Source: JBDSLU01 sp039916225
GTDB taxonomy: Bacteria > Acidobacteriota > Vicinamibacteria > Vicinamibacterales > Vicinamibacteraceae
Direction of reading: 5' to 3'
Assembly: GCA_039916225.1 (NCBI GenBank)
Contig: JBDSLU010000245.1
Span: 1-12,684 of the forward strand
Length of the DNA stretch: 12,684 bases
The notes under the pieces were generated by a model that saw nothing but the letters and a program-made list of their open reading frames with translations, ran no database searches and was not told the origin of the DNA. Position numbers and translations under genes: made by a program. Shown here piece after piece: positions 1 through 5,692 of this stretch (positions are counted from its first letter, which is position 1; the number at the start of each line of letters is the position of its first letter).

Positions 1-535
1 CGAGGGCGCCGTCGTCGCCGGCGAGCATGATGAAGCCGCGCTCGGCGCCGCCGACCTCGATCGCCGAGTCGAGCACCAGCGCCAGCACGTCGTCGAGGAC
101 GCGGCCGGTGCCCAGGGCGCGCAGACCCTCGAGGAGGCGGGCCACGTGGCGAAGATCGCCGATCGCCGCCGCAGCCGGCCCGGCGACCACCGAGACGCCC
201 AGCGGCAGCGATGGCGGGCTGGCCTGAAGCGCGCCCACCTGGAAGACCAATTCGGCGCCGCCGGTCCGGCCCAGCCGGATCACGTCGCCGGGCTTCAGCA
301 GCCGCTCGGTGGTCACCGCATCGCCGTTGACGAAGGTGCCGAAGCGCGAGCGCTTGTCGCGAAGGAGGTAGCGGGAGCCCTCCATCACGATCTCGGCGTG
401 ATCGCGCGACACCTCACTGCCGCCGAGCTGCAGGTGGTTGGTGTCGCGGCGGCCGATCGCGAACGGCACCGGCGAGACGTCGACCGAGCGCCGGCCGGCG
501 CCATCGACCACGTCAAGGCGTGGGGTCACGGACAT
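1..535 (-). CDS. FHA-GAF domain signalling protein (N-terminal 178 residues, cut by window edge)
   Basis: This leftward reading frame starts at ATG 535-533 and runs off the window at base 1 without a stop. Residues about 5-102 form an FHA domain: G28-R29, the VSRDHA block at 42-47 (S43, R44, H46), and FVNG at 68-71 with N70. These are the phosphothreonine-binding loop positions of the family, so the protein should bind a phosphorylated partner. There is no signal peptide, so it is cytoplasmic. After a Pro/Ala-rich linker (about 105-125), a GAF-type domain begins near residue 145 with VLDDVLALVLDSAIE followed by GAERGFIML. The output domain (kinase, cyclase, phosphatase or transcription factor) lies outside the window, so the full role cannot be stated. 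It begins only 4 nt after the stop of the zinc-ribbon gene, so the two are probably co-transcribed and translationally coupled. I am sure of the FHA domain and fairly sure of the GAF domain. Confidence 0.85.
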   Translation of the reverse strand, partial: MSVTPRLDVVDGAGRRSVDVSPVPFAIGRRDTNHLQLGGSEVSRDHAEIVMEGSRYLLRDKRSRFGTFVNGDAVTTERLLKPGDVIRLGRTGGAELVFQVGALQASPPSLPLGVSVVAGPAAAAIGDLRHVARLLEGLRALGTGRVLDDVLALVLDSAIEVGGAERGFIMLAGDDGAL

Positions 536-539
536 CGGG

Positions 540-812
540 TCACCGGCGCCTGGCAATCAGCCGCCACATCAACAGCACGATGGCGGCCGCCATCACGGAG
601 TAGCGCACCGCTGGTGGCACGTCGATGGTGCCGGCCTGGCCCAGGAAGAGCGCGGCCAGCGCCAGGAGGACGAGGGCAATCAGCGAGAAGACGCCGCGGA
701 GGCGGGACGACGGCGGCGCCGGCTTGCGCACGGCGGCCACGGTCGCCTGACCGCAGCGGAAGCAGACGATCGCCTTGTCGGCAATCTCGGTACCGCAGTT
801 CTGACAGACCAT
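540..812 (-). CDS. small zinc-ribbon protein with two transmembrane helices
   Basis: This is a 90-residue protein starting at ATG 812-810 with a TGA stop at 542-540. The N-terminus is a treble-clef/zinc-ribbon knuckle pair: C3-x2-C6, ten residues, then C17-x2-C20, which should bind one zinc ion. A basic Pro/Arg linker (30-40) leads to two hydrophobic helices at about 41-58 and 71-87, and the protein ends in the basic tail RLIARRR. It is therefore predicted to be an inner-membrane protein with a cytoplasmic zinc ribbon. The frame stays open further upstream to 1118, but that part is antisense to the rhomboid gene. ATG 812 gives exactly the family-like MVCQNCG start and lies about 33 nt after the predicted transcription start. 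Function is unknown. Its neighbour on the same transcript is the FHA-GAF protein, suggesting a role in signalling. Confidence 0.8.
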   Translation of the reverse strand: MVCQNCGTEIADKAIVCFRCGQATVAAVRKPAPPSSRLRGVFSLIALVLLALAALFLGQAGTIDVPPAVRYSVMAAAIVLLMWRLIARRR

Positions 813-852
813 GCAGGGAGTCGCGACGGGCCGTGGGCCCATGAGCCAGCCA

Positions 853-860
853 AGTATACT
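853..860. promoter_or_regulatory. palindromic -10 element serving both divergent transcripts
   Basis: The sequence AGTATACT is a perfect palindrome in the 55-bp gap between the divergent genes. Read rightward it offers TATACT (855-860), ending 7 nt before the rhomboid ATG at 868. Read leftward it offers TATACT (858-853), 40 nt before the zinc-ribbon ATG. It is the only AT-rich patch in a very GC-rich gap. No convincing -35 hexamer is visible on either side. If the rightward box is used, transcription would start at or next to the rhomboid ATG, giving a leaderless mRNA. The assignment rests on sequence match and position only. Confidence 0.55.
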
Positions 861-867
861 CGGCGCC

Positions 868-1536
868 ATGATTCCCTTGCGGGACGTCATACCGACCCGC
901 ACCTGGCCGGTGGTCACGGTCTTCGTGATCGCGCTGAACGCGCTGGTCTTCCTGCACGAGCAGACGCTCGGGCCGCACGCCCTGGAGGCGTTCGTCCGCG
1001 AATGGGGCCTGGTCCCGGTCGATTTCGCCTGGAACCGCGTGGTCACCTCCATGTTCCTGCACGGCGGCTGGGCCCACATCGGCGGGAACATGCTGTATCT
1101 GTGGATCTTCGGCGACAACGTCGAGGATCGCCTGGGCCACGTCCGCTACCTGGTGTTCTACCTGCTGTGCGGCGCCTTCGCCGCCTTGGCCCAGACCTAC
1201 AGCCACGGCCAGTCCACCATCCCGATGATCGGCGCCAGCGGTGCGATTTCCGGAGTCCTCGGGGCCTACATCGTGCTGTTCCCGCACTCGCGGGTACTCA
1301 CCATCGTGCCGATCGTGTTCTTCATCCAGGTGCTCGAAGTGCCGGCCGTCGTCCTGCTCGGCCTGTGGTTCCTGATGCAGCTCCTGTCCGGTGTCGGCAG
1401 CCTCGGAGCCCGGGCCGACGTCGGCGGCGTCGCCTTCTGGGCGCACGTCGCCGGTTTCGTGGCCGGCCTTGGCCTCGTCTACGTCTTCAAGCAGCCAGAG
1501 CGGCAGAAGGTCGAATGGTGGGACGGCGTGCGATGA
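868..1536 (+). CDS. rhomboid family intramembrane serine protease
   Basis: This is a 222-residue polytopic membrane protein of usual bacterial rhomboid size. Rhomboids cleave single-pass membrane proteins within the bilayer. The catalytic serine is S124 in the GASG motif (122-125), and the catalytic histidine is H193 in the last helix (AHVAGFVAGL). The conserved HxxxN of the second core helix is H70...N74, followed by GDNVED, the usual loop motif. Hydrophobic helices fall at about 14-30, 70-82, 92-109, 120-138, 144-170 and 187-207. ATG 868 was chosen because it gives the common MIPLRD start and lies directly after a -10 box. The in-frame ATGs at 811 and 841 would overlap the promoter. No Shine-Dalgarno sequence precedes the ATG, consistent with a leaderless start. 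The stop overlaps the start of the following dehydrogenase gene by 4 nt. Confidence 0.93.
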   Translation: MIPLRDVIPTRTWPVVTVFVIALNALVFLHEQTLGPHALEAFVREWGLVPVDFAWNRVVTSMFLHGGWAHIGGNMLYLWIFGDNVEDRLGHVRYLVFYLLCGAFAALAQTYSHGQSTIPMIGASGAISGVLGAYIVLFPHSRVLTIVPIVFFIQVLEVPAVVLLGLWFLMQLLSGVGSLGARADVGGVAFWAHVAGFVAGLGLVYVFKQPERQKVEWWDGVR

Positions 1537-3551
1537 CGGCACCAGTACGCGCTGCTTGGCCGGCAGGCGGCCGCGCTGCTGACGTCACCATGCGCGTGGC
1601 GGCCTCGGTGACGTTGAGTGTCCTGGCGGTCGTCGCGTCGGTGGACGCTCAGACGCCGCACCCTGGCCGGGTGCCGTTCGAGCGCATCTGCGCCCGCTGC
1701 CACGGCGCCGATGGCCGCGGCGGCGAGATGGGGCCGGGCATCGTGTCGCGCCTCGCCCAGCGGACCGAGGCTGAGTTGTCGATGCTGGTGCGCGACGGTC
1801 TCCCGACGCGCGGCATGCCGGGACATCCGCTCCCCGACACCGAGATGCAGGCGCTCGTCGCCTTCGCACGAACACTCCGTCCGAACCGCGCCGAGGCTCC
1901 CGTCCGCACCACCGTGGCACTGGCGGACGGCTCCAGCCTGGGCGGCATCGCCCTGAACCGAACGGCCACCGATCTGCAACTCCTCGCCGACGGGGGCGGC
2001 CTGCATCTGCTGCGGCGCGCCGGAGAGGCATGGCGTCGCGTCACCTCGCAGACCGACTGGCCCACCTACCATGGTGATCGCAGCGGCAATCGCTTCAGTC
2101 CGATCGACCAGATCAACCGCGCCACCGTCAGCCGGCTGGCGCCGGCGTGGGTCTATCCCGTTCCCGGCGGCTCGAATCTCCAGGTGACGCCCGTCGTCGT
2201 CGACGGCGTGATGTACGTGACCAACGCCAACGAGTGCTCCGCGCTCGACGCCGGCTCGGGCCGGCGCATCTGGCACTACCAGCGGCCGCGGACCAAGGGC
2301 CTGGCCGGCGACGCCGCCTCGGGCATCAACCGCGGCGTGGCGATCGACGGCGATCGCCTCTTCATGGTCACCGACCATGCGCATCTGATCGCGCTCAATC
2401 GCCTCACCGGCGATCTCCTCTGGGAGACACCGATGGCCGACTGGCGACAGAACTACGGCGCGACCTCTGCTCCCCTCGTCGTCGGTCACCTGGTCATCTC
2501 CGGGATCTCGGGCGGCGACGAAGGTGTCCGCGGCTTTCTCGCCGCCTACGATCGCGCCAGCGGCAAGGAGGCGTGGCGCTTCTGGACCGTACCGGCACCT
2601 GGTGAGCCGAAGTCGGAGACCTGGGGGCGCGGCGCCTCCCTCGCGCACGGCTGCGCCGCGACGTGGCTGACCGGCACCTACGATCCGGATCTGCAGACGC
2701 TCTACTGGCCGACCGGCAACCCGTGCCCCGACTACGACGGCGGCGAGCGTCAGGGCGACAACCTCTACGCCGATTCGATCCTCGCGCTCGATCCGGCGAC
2801 CGGCCGGCTCAAGTGGCACTTCCAGTACACGCCGCACGATCTCTGGGACTGGGACGCCCAGCAGCCGCCCGTGCTCGTCGACACGACGTGGAACGGCCAG
2901 CCACGCAAGCTCCTGCTGCACGCCAATCGCAACGGGTTCTTCTACGTCCTCGATCGCACGACCGGCGCGCTGCTGCTGGCCAAGCCGTTCGTGAAGAAGC
3001 TGACGTGGGCCCGCGAGATCGGCGTGGACGGCCGGCCGGTGTTGAACGCGGACCAGACGCCGACGGCCGCGGGCCGCACCGTGTGCCCCGCCGTGGAAGG
3101 CGCCACCAACTGGTTCTCGACGGCATTCAGTCCGGCGACCAATCTCTACTACGTCCAGGCACTCGAGAAGTGCACCGTCTACGCGCGCACGCCGGAGACG
3201 TGGCGCGCCGGCCAGTCGTTCTACGGCGGCACGACCCGGCAGGACGGGCAGACCGGCCAGAAGGTGCTGCGCGCCATCGACGTAGGCACCGGCGCCATTG
3301 CCTGGGAGATGCCGCAGATCGGCCGCGGCTCGTCGTGGGGCGGCACGATGGCGACGGCCGGCGGCCTCGTCTTCGTCGGCGAGGACAGCGGCGCGCTGAT
3401 GGCCGTCGACGCTGCCAACGGCACGCCGCTCTGGCAGTTCCAGGCCAACGTGCAGTGGAAGGCGTCGCCGATGACCTACGTCTTCGACGGCCGCCAGTAC
3501 ATCGCCGTCGCCGCTGGTCCGAACATCCTGGCGTTCGCGTTGGTCGACTAG
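1533..3551 (+). CDS. secreted quinohemoprotein dehydrogenase: N-terminal cytochrome c plus PQQ beta-propeller
   Basis: This is a 672-residue protein starting at ATG 1533, whose ATGA overlaps the rhomboid stop. An in-frame ATG at 1590 (residue 20) starts a cleaner signal peptide and may be the true start; the signal h-region is about 22-37 with a likely cut after Ala39-Gln40. A class I cytochrome c domain follows (about 43-117): heme site C53-x2-C56-H57 and probable axial Met95. A ~50-residue beta-rich linker leads to a PQQ eight-bladed propeller (about 175-672) with repeated W-motifs. By alignment to methanol dehydrogenase from memory, D439 is the catalytic base, N396 and D329 are metal ligands and R466 is the PQQ-side arginine. 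The vicinal Cys pair next to PQQ is replaced by A261-A262. It should oxidise an alcohol or sugar in the periplasm and pass electrons to its own heme; the substrate cannot be read from sequence. The family call is firm; the start is less so. Confidence 0.92.
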   Translation: MTAPVRAAWPAGGRAADVTMRVAASVTLSVLAVVASVDAQTPHPGRVPFERICARCHGADGRGGEMGPGIVSRLAQRTEAELSMLVRDGLPTRGMPGHPLPDTEMQALVAFARTLRPNRAEAPVRTTVALADGSSLGGIALNRTATDLQLLADGGGLHLLRRAGEAWRRVTSQTDWPTYHGDRSGNRFSPIDQINRATVSRLAPAWVYPVPGGSNLQVTPVVVDGVMYVTNANECSALDAGSGRRIWHYQRPRTKGLAGDAASGINRGVAIDGDRLFMVTDHAHLIALNRLTGDLLWETPMADWRQNYGATSAPLVVGHLVISGISGGDEGVRGFLAAYDRASGKEAWRFWTVPAPGEPKSETWGRGASLAHGCAATWLTGTYDPDLQTLYWPTGNPCPDYDGGERQGDNLYADSILALDPATGRLKWHFQYTPHDLWDWDAQQPPVLVDTTWNGQPRKLLLHANRNGFFYVLDRTTGALLLAKPFVKKLTWAREIGVDGRPVLNADQTPTAAGRTVCPAVEGATNWFSTAFSPATNLYYVQALEKCTVYARTPETWRAGQSFYGGTTRQDGQTGQKVLRAIDVGTGAIAWEMPQIGRGSSWGGTMATAGGLVFVGEDSGALMAVDAANGTPLWQFQANVQWKASPMTYVFDGRQYIAVAAGPNILAFALVD

Positions 3552-3574
3552 CCGCGCATACCTCTCCTCGATCG

Positions 3575-3604
3575 GCTGCCATGCACGTTCGGACGCCTGG
3601 CAGC
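3575..3604 (+). terminator. possible hairpin after the dehydrogenase gene
   Basis: GCTGCCA (3575-3581) pairs perfectly with TGGCAGC (3598-3604) across a 16-nt loop, 24 nt after the dehydrogenase stop. No T-tract follows. The right arm runs into the terminal repeat of the downstream element, so this could be part of that element or chance in GC-rich DNA rather than a terminator. Confidence 0.25.
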
Positions 3605-3834
3605 GGCGAGGCATTCCTTCCGGGCTCCGGTTCCGCAGGCCGGCAAGCCGCACTCCGGTTGCAGCGGGCCGCGTGTCAGCGTGCGGCCCGGCGCTGACGA
3701 CGTCGGACCAGACGGTCGTGCCTTCGCACGACCGGCCGTCGCCCGACCTGCGCGCGTCTTGCGTGTCTTCGCAGCGACGGCCTGCTCCACAGTCGCCCTC
3801 CAGGAACGCCTCGCCGCCTTGGACGGCGCGTCCG
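3590..3834 (+). repeat. MITE-like repeat element, copy A (245 bp, left arm of an inverted pair)
   Basis: This is one of two related non-coding elements; the other is at 4352-4597 in opposite orientation. Three blocks match copy B without a mismatch: 3603-3651 (49 nt), 3712-3758 (47 nt) and 3778-3810 (33 nt). The ends are inverted repeats: GCGGCGAGGCATTCCT at 3603-3618 matches the complement of 3802-3817 in 15 of 16 positions. Further out, CGGACGC (3590-3596) mirrors GCGTCCG (3828-3834). Inside are two hairpins: a 7-bp stem at 3666-3672/3683-3689 with a 10-nt loop, and a perfect 9-bp stem at 3713-3721/3726-3734 with loop CTTC. Single-base indels between the copies break every reading frame, so it does not encode a conserved protein. 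The element fills most of the 361-bp gap between the dehydrogenase stop and the GNAT stop; no other gene is visible there. Confidence 0.8.
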
Positions 3835-3862
3835 CTGAGGGCGAGCAGTCGGATGATGCCGA

Positions 3863-3887
3863 GGCTCGGCAGGCACACGCCCGAGCC
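3863..3887 (-). terminator. possible hairpin after the GNAT gene
   Basis: GGCTCGG (3863-3869) pairs with CCGAGCC (3881-3887) across an 11-nt loop, 26 nt past the GNAT stop in the leftward direction. It could end leftward transcription before it enters the convergent dehydrogenase gene. There is no clear T-tract, and such stems arise easily in GC-rich DNA. Confidence 0.25.
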
Positions 3888-3912
3888 GACGCTGCTGAGC
3901 GGGCTCGCAGAT

Positions 3913-4269
3913 CTACTGGCGTCGTGCAGTCGGTTCCTGCGCGAGGATCGCGTATACGGCCACGTCCTCGAGCTGGCCCCACTTTCGCACCGCGTCGCGA
4001 CACACGCCTTCGCGCTTCATGCCGACCTTCTCCATGACCCGGCGTGACGGTCCGTTCCGCATCAGATGACGCGCCTGAATTCGGATCAGCTTCAGGTGGC
4101 TGAATCCGAGGTCGACGACGGTTCGAGCGGCCTCCGTGCAGAAGCCGTTGCTCCAGTGAGGGACAGCAATCCAGTAGCCCAGATCTCCGCACCCCCAAGA
4201 CGGGTCGATGGACAGTCCGATTGCGCCGATCAGCTCTCCCGAACCACGAAGCGTGATCGCGTATGACAC
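3913..4269 (-). CDS. GNAT N-acetyltransferase, RimJ/RimL-like, 5'-truncated remnant
   Basis: This is a 118-residue frame from GTG 4269-4267 to the TAG at 3915-3913. It matches the C-terminal two thirds of RimJ/RimL-type GNAT enzymes, which transfer acetyl from acetyl-CoA to an amine. Visible parts are YAITLRGSGELIGAIGL (beta2-beta3), DLGYWIAVPHW (beta4), the acetyl-CoA-binding turn WSNGFCTEAA, and the C-terminal block RRVMEKVGMKREG with EDVAVYAIL. Family members are usually about 170-190 residues, so beta1, alpha1 and alpha2 are missing. In-frame codons upstream of the GTG still read GPLWETGRG, which looks like more of the same protein, but no ATG, GTG or TTG start occurs before the frame enters repeat copy B. 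The gene was therefore probably cut during insertion or rearrangement of the repeat. A TACAAT box lies upstream (4311-4306), so transcription is possible. It is probably non-functional, but this is not proven. Confidence 0.75.
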   Translation of the reverse strand: MSYAITLRGSGELIGAIGLSIDPSWGCGDLGYWIAVPHWSNGFCTEAARTVVDLGFSHLKLIRIQARHLMRNGPSRRVMEKVGMKREGVCRDAVRKWGQLEDVAVYAILAQEPTARRQ

Positions 4270-4305
4270 ACCTCTGCCCGTTTCCCAGAGCGGCCCATGC
4301 GAGCC

Positions 4306-4311
4306 ATTGTA
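4306..4311 (-). promoter_or_regulatory. possible -10 box upstream of the GNAT remnant
   Basis: TACAAT on the leftward strand lies 36 nt before the GTG start of the GNAT remnant and is the best -10 match in this gap. No matching -35 hexamer is seen 16-18 bp upstream. It lies in the short unique stretch between repeat copy B and the gene fragment. Because this stretch may be a junction, the box could be fortuitous. Confidence 0.3.
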
Positions 4312-4351
4312 GCGAGGTGCTGGATTGGCGGCCGTGGCTGCTCGCTGACAG

Positions 4352-4597
4352 CGGACGCCCTGCGCACGGCGGCGGGGCGTTCCTGGAGGGCGACTGTGGA
4401 GCAGGCCGACGCAGCGTCAGTCACGCAGGACGCGCGCAGGTCGGGCGACGGCCGGTCGTGCGAAGGCACGACCGTTTGGTCCGGCGTCGTCAGCAGCGGC
4501 CGCGCGCCGACACGCGGCCGGCTGGGACCGGAGCGCGGCTTGCCGGCCTGCGGAACCGGAGCCCGGAAGGAATGCCTCGCCGCCACTCTGGCGTCCG
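4352..4597 (-). repeat. MITE-like repeat element, copy B (246 bp, right arm of an inverted pair)
   Basis: This is the partner of copy A, in opposite orientation. Its terminal inverted repeats are 4568-4584 and 4368-4384, matching in 15 of 17 positions. The outer mirror CGGACGCC (4352-4359) / GGCGTCCG (4590-4597) is perfect. The 9-bp CTTC-loop hairpin is conserved exactly (4453-4461/4466-4474). The second hairpin has stems 4497-4503 and 4514-4520 with a 10-nt loop; its outermost pair differs from copy A but still pairs (see findings). The copy occupies most of the 415-bp gap between the GNAT start and the caspase-like gene stop. The remaining bases, 4598-4684, show no gene. A further CAGCGGACGCC at about 4637-4647 repeats the edge sequence of copy B and may be a remnant end. 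Confidence 0.8.
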
Positions 4598-4654
4598 GAA
4601 CCGATCGGCAGCCGTCAGGGGCCGGCCGACGCCCGTCAGCGGACGCCGTATGCG

Positions 4655-4675
4655 CCGCGTCAGCGCGTCACGCGG
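4655..4675 (-). terminator. possible hairpin at the end of the leftward operon
   Basis: CCGCGT (4655-4660) pairs with ACGCGG (4670-4675) across a 9-nt loop, about 10 nt after the TAA of the caspase-like gene. It is the only compact hairpin seen directly after this long operon. The stem is short and no T-tract follows, so this is a weak call. Confidence 0.25.
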
Positions 4676-4684
4676 AGCGGCCGA

Positions 4685-5689
4685 TTACGAGCGGCCCGCC
4701 TGCTCGGTCCGCATCTTGCGCGACACGCGGGCGATCTCGATGACGATCTCGTCGCGCCGCTTCTCGTACTCGGGGAGCCGCATGAAGTCCTTGCGCTTCT
4801 TCAGCTCGTCGAGCTCCGATTCGAGCGAGTTGCGGCGGGCCACCAGTTCGGACAGCGCCGGGCCGCCGGCGCGGGTCGGGTCGTCGGCGTCGTCGAAGAA
4901 CGTCCGGCTGGCAATCTGTCCATCGAGGCCGCTGGCGCCGGCATCCTTGCCGACGCCGTCGCCGGTGTCGTCGAGGATCGGCTTCTCGACGGTCAGCTGG
5001 CCGCGCTGCCGGTAATACTGGCGCACGCCGAGGCTGGCCCGCGCGAACGCCTCCCACACCGAGACGCGCGAGTCCTTGTCGAGATCGGTTTCGGCCTCGC
5101 CGAACGCCTGGACGAAGAACCGCGGGAACACCGTCTCGTACCGCTGCACGCCGCTGTCGGTGGCGGTGACCACGATGCGCCGCTCACCGGCCAGCCGGGC
5201 CAGGAACGGTGCGCTGGCGGCGGCCGTATTGACGAAGACGACCTTGCCGCGGATCGGCGCGACCAGCGACTTCCAGTCGGCGGCCTCGAGATCCGGCCCG
5301 ACCAGGTTGAACTTGGCGTCGACGCCGTCGAAGGTGGCGTGACCGATCAGGACCACCAGCAGCAGGTCGTCCTTCTCGAGCACGGGCGTCAGGCGAGTGA
5401 ATGCGGCGCGGACCTGATCGCGCGAGGACACGTCGACGTCGTCACCGACGGTGCGCTGTGCCTTGCGTTCGGCGGCGACGTCGCCGAGCAGGCGGACGTG
5501 GTCCACCGGCATCTTCATCGAGCCGCGCAGCGCCGCGGCCAGGCTGTCACGCCAGACGCCGTGCTGGGTGGCGTGTTCAGCGCTGCCGGCCGCGCCGGTG
5601 ATGATGATGGCGTAGCGCTCCGCGGCGCGCGCGGGCGCAGCGGCGGCGAGAAGGGCGAGTGTGATGGCCGGGGCGAACGCGAACCGCAT
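4685..5689 (-). CDS. secreted caspase/legumain-fold protein lacking the catalytic cysteine, with EF-hand loop
   Basis: This is a 334-residue protein, ATG 5689-5687 to TAA 4687-4685. A signal peptide (h-region about 4-18, likely cut after ARA near residue 22) sends it to the periplasm or outside. Residues about 25-195 resemble the clan CD (caspase/legumain, C13-like) fold: strand LLLVVLIGHATFDG with H117 at the catalytic-His position, and strand VVFVNTAAAS where the catalytic Cys would stand near A157. The whole protein contains no cysteine, so it cannot be a cysteine protease. Residues 202-213 are a canonical EF-hand loop (D202, D204, D206, E213), and DDTGDGVG at 240-247 is a second calcium-loop-like stretch. 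The C-terminus (about 279-325) is a charged coiled coil. It starts 3 nt after the VWA gene stop and ends the operon. A binding or scaffold role is inferred; the substrate or partner is unknown. Confidence 0.8.
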   Translation of the reverse strand: MRFAFAPAITLALLAAAAPARAAERYAIIITGAAGSAEHATQHGVWRDSLAAALRGSMKMPVDHVRLLGDVAAERKAQRTVGDDVDVSSRDQVRAAFTRLTPVLEKDDLLLVVLIGHATFDGVDAKFNLVGPDLEAADWKSLVAPIRGKVVFVNTAAASAPFLARLAGERRIVVTATDSGVQRYETVFPRFFVQAFGEAETDLDKDSRVSVWEAFARASLGVRQYYRQRGQLTVEKPILDDTGDGVGKDAGASGLDGQIASRTFFDDADDPTRAGGPALSELVARRNSLESELDELKKRKDFMRLPEYEKRRDEIVIEIARVSRKMRTEQAGRS

Positions 5690-5692
5690 CCT

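Larger units (their letters stand above)
3569..4613. mobile_element. candidate non-autonomous composite element: inverted repeat pair enclosing a truncated GNAT gene
   Basis: The two ~245-bp elements face each other with outer ends at 3590 and 4597 and enclose about 500 bp containing a GNAT gene fragment. Just outside, CGATCGGCTGCC (3569-3580) and CGATCGGCAGCC (4602-4613) form a direct repeat matching in 11 of 12 positions, as a slightly decayed target-site duplication would. The distances from the direct repeats to the element ends differ (9 and 4 nt), which weakens that reading. No transposase or recombinase is encoded, so any movement would depend on an enzyme supplied elsewhere. An alternative is two independent insertions of the same element in opposite orientation. 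Confidence 0.35.

Noticed and set aside
2820..2870. Firm call of lanthanide dependence for the PQQ enzyme from the D-W-D motif
   Set aside because: A similar D-x-D spacing occurs in Ca/Mg-dependent membrane glucose dehydrogenase, so the motif alone is not diagnostic.
3712..3735. Rho-independent terminator reading of the CTTC-loop hairpin
   Set aside because: The hairpin is strong but has no T-tract, is 160 nt past the nearest stop, and is conserved as an internal part of both repeat elements.
1479..3878. Long leftward open frame (799 codons) opposite the dehydrogenase gene
   Set aside because: It is antisense to a clearly recognised protein, is Arg/Gly/Ala-rich with no domain, and reflects high GC leaving few stop codons.
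4230..4586. Leftward 118-codon frame running through repeat copy B into the GNAT region
   Set aside because: It is in a different frame from the GNAT homology, and its repeat-derived part is broken by indels in copy A.
3590..4597. Integron cassette reading of the GNAT gene with attC sites
   Set aside because: The flanking elements are inverted rather than direct, about 245 bp long, and I see no attC core sites (GTTRRRY pairs). No integrase is present.
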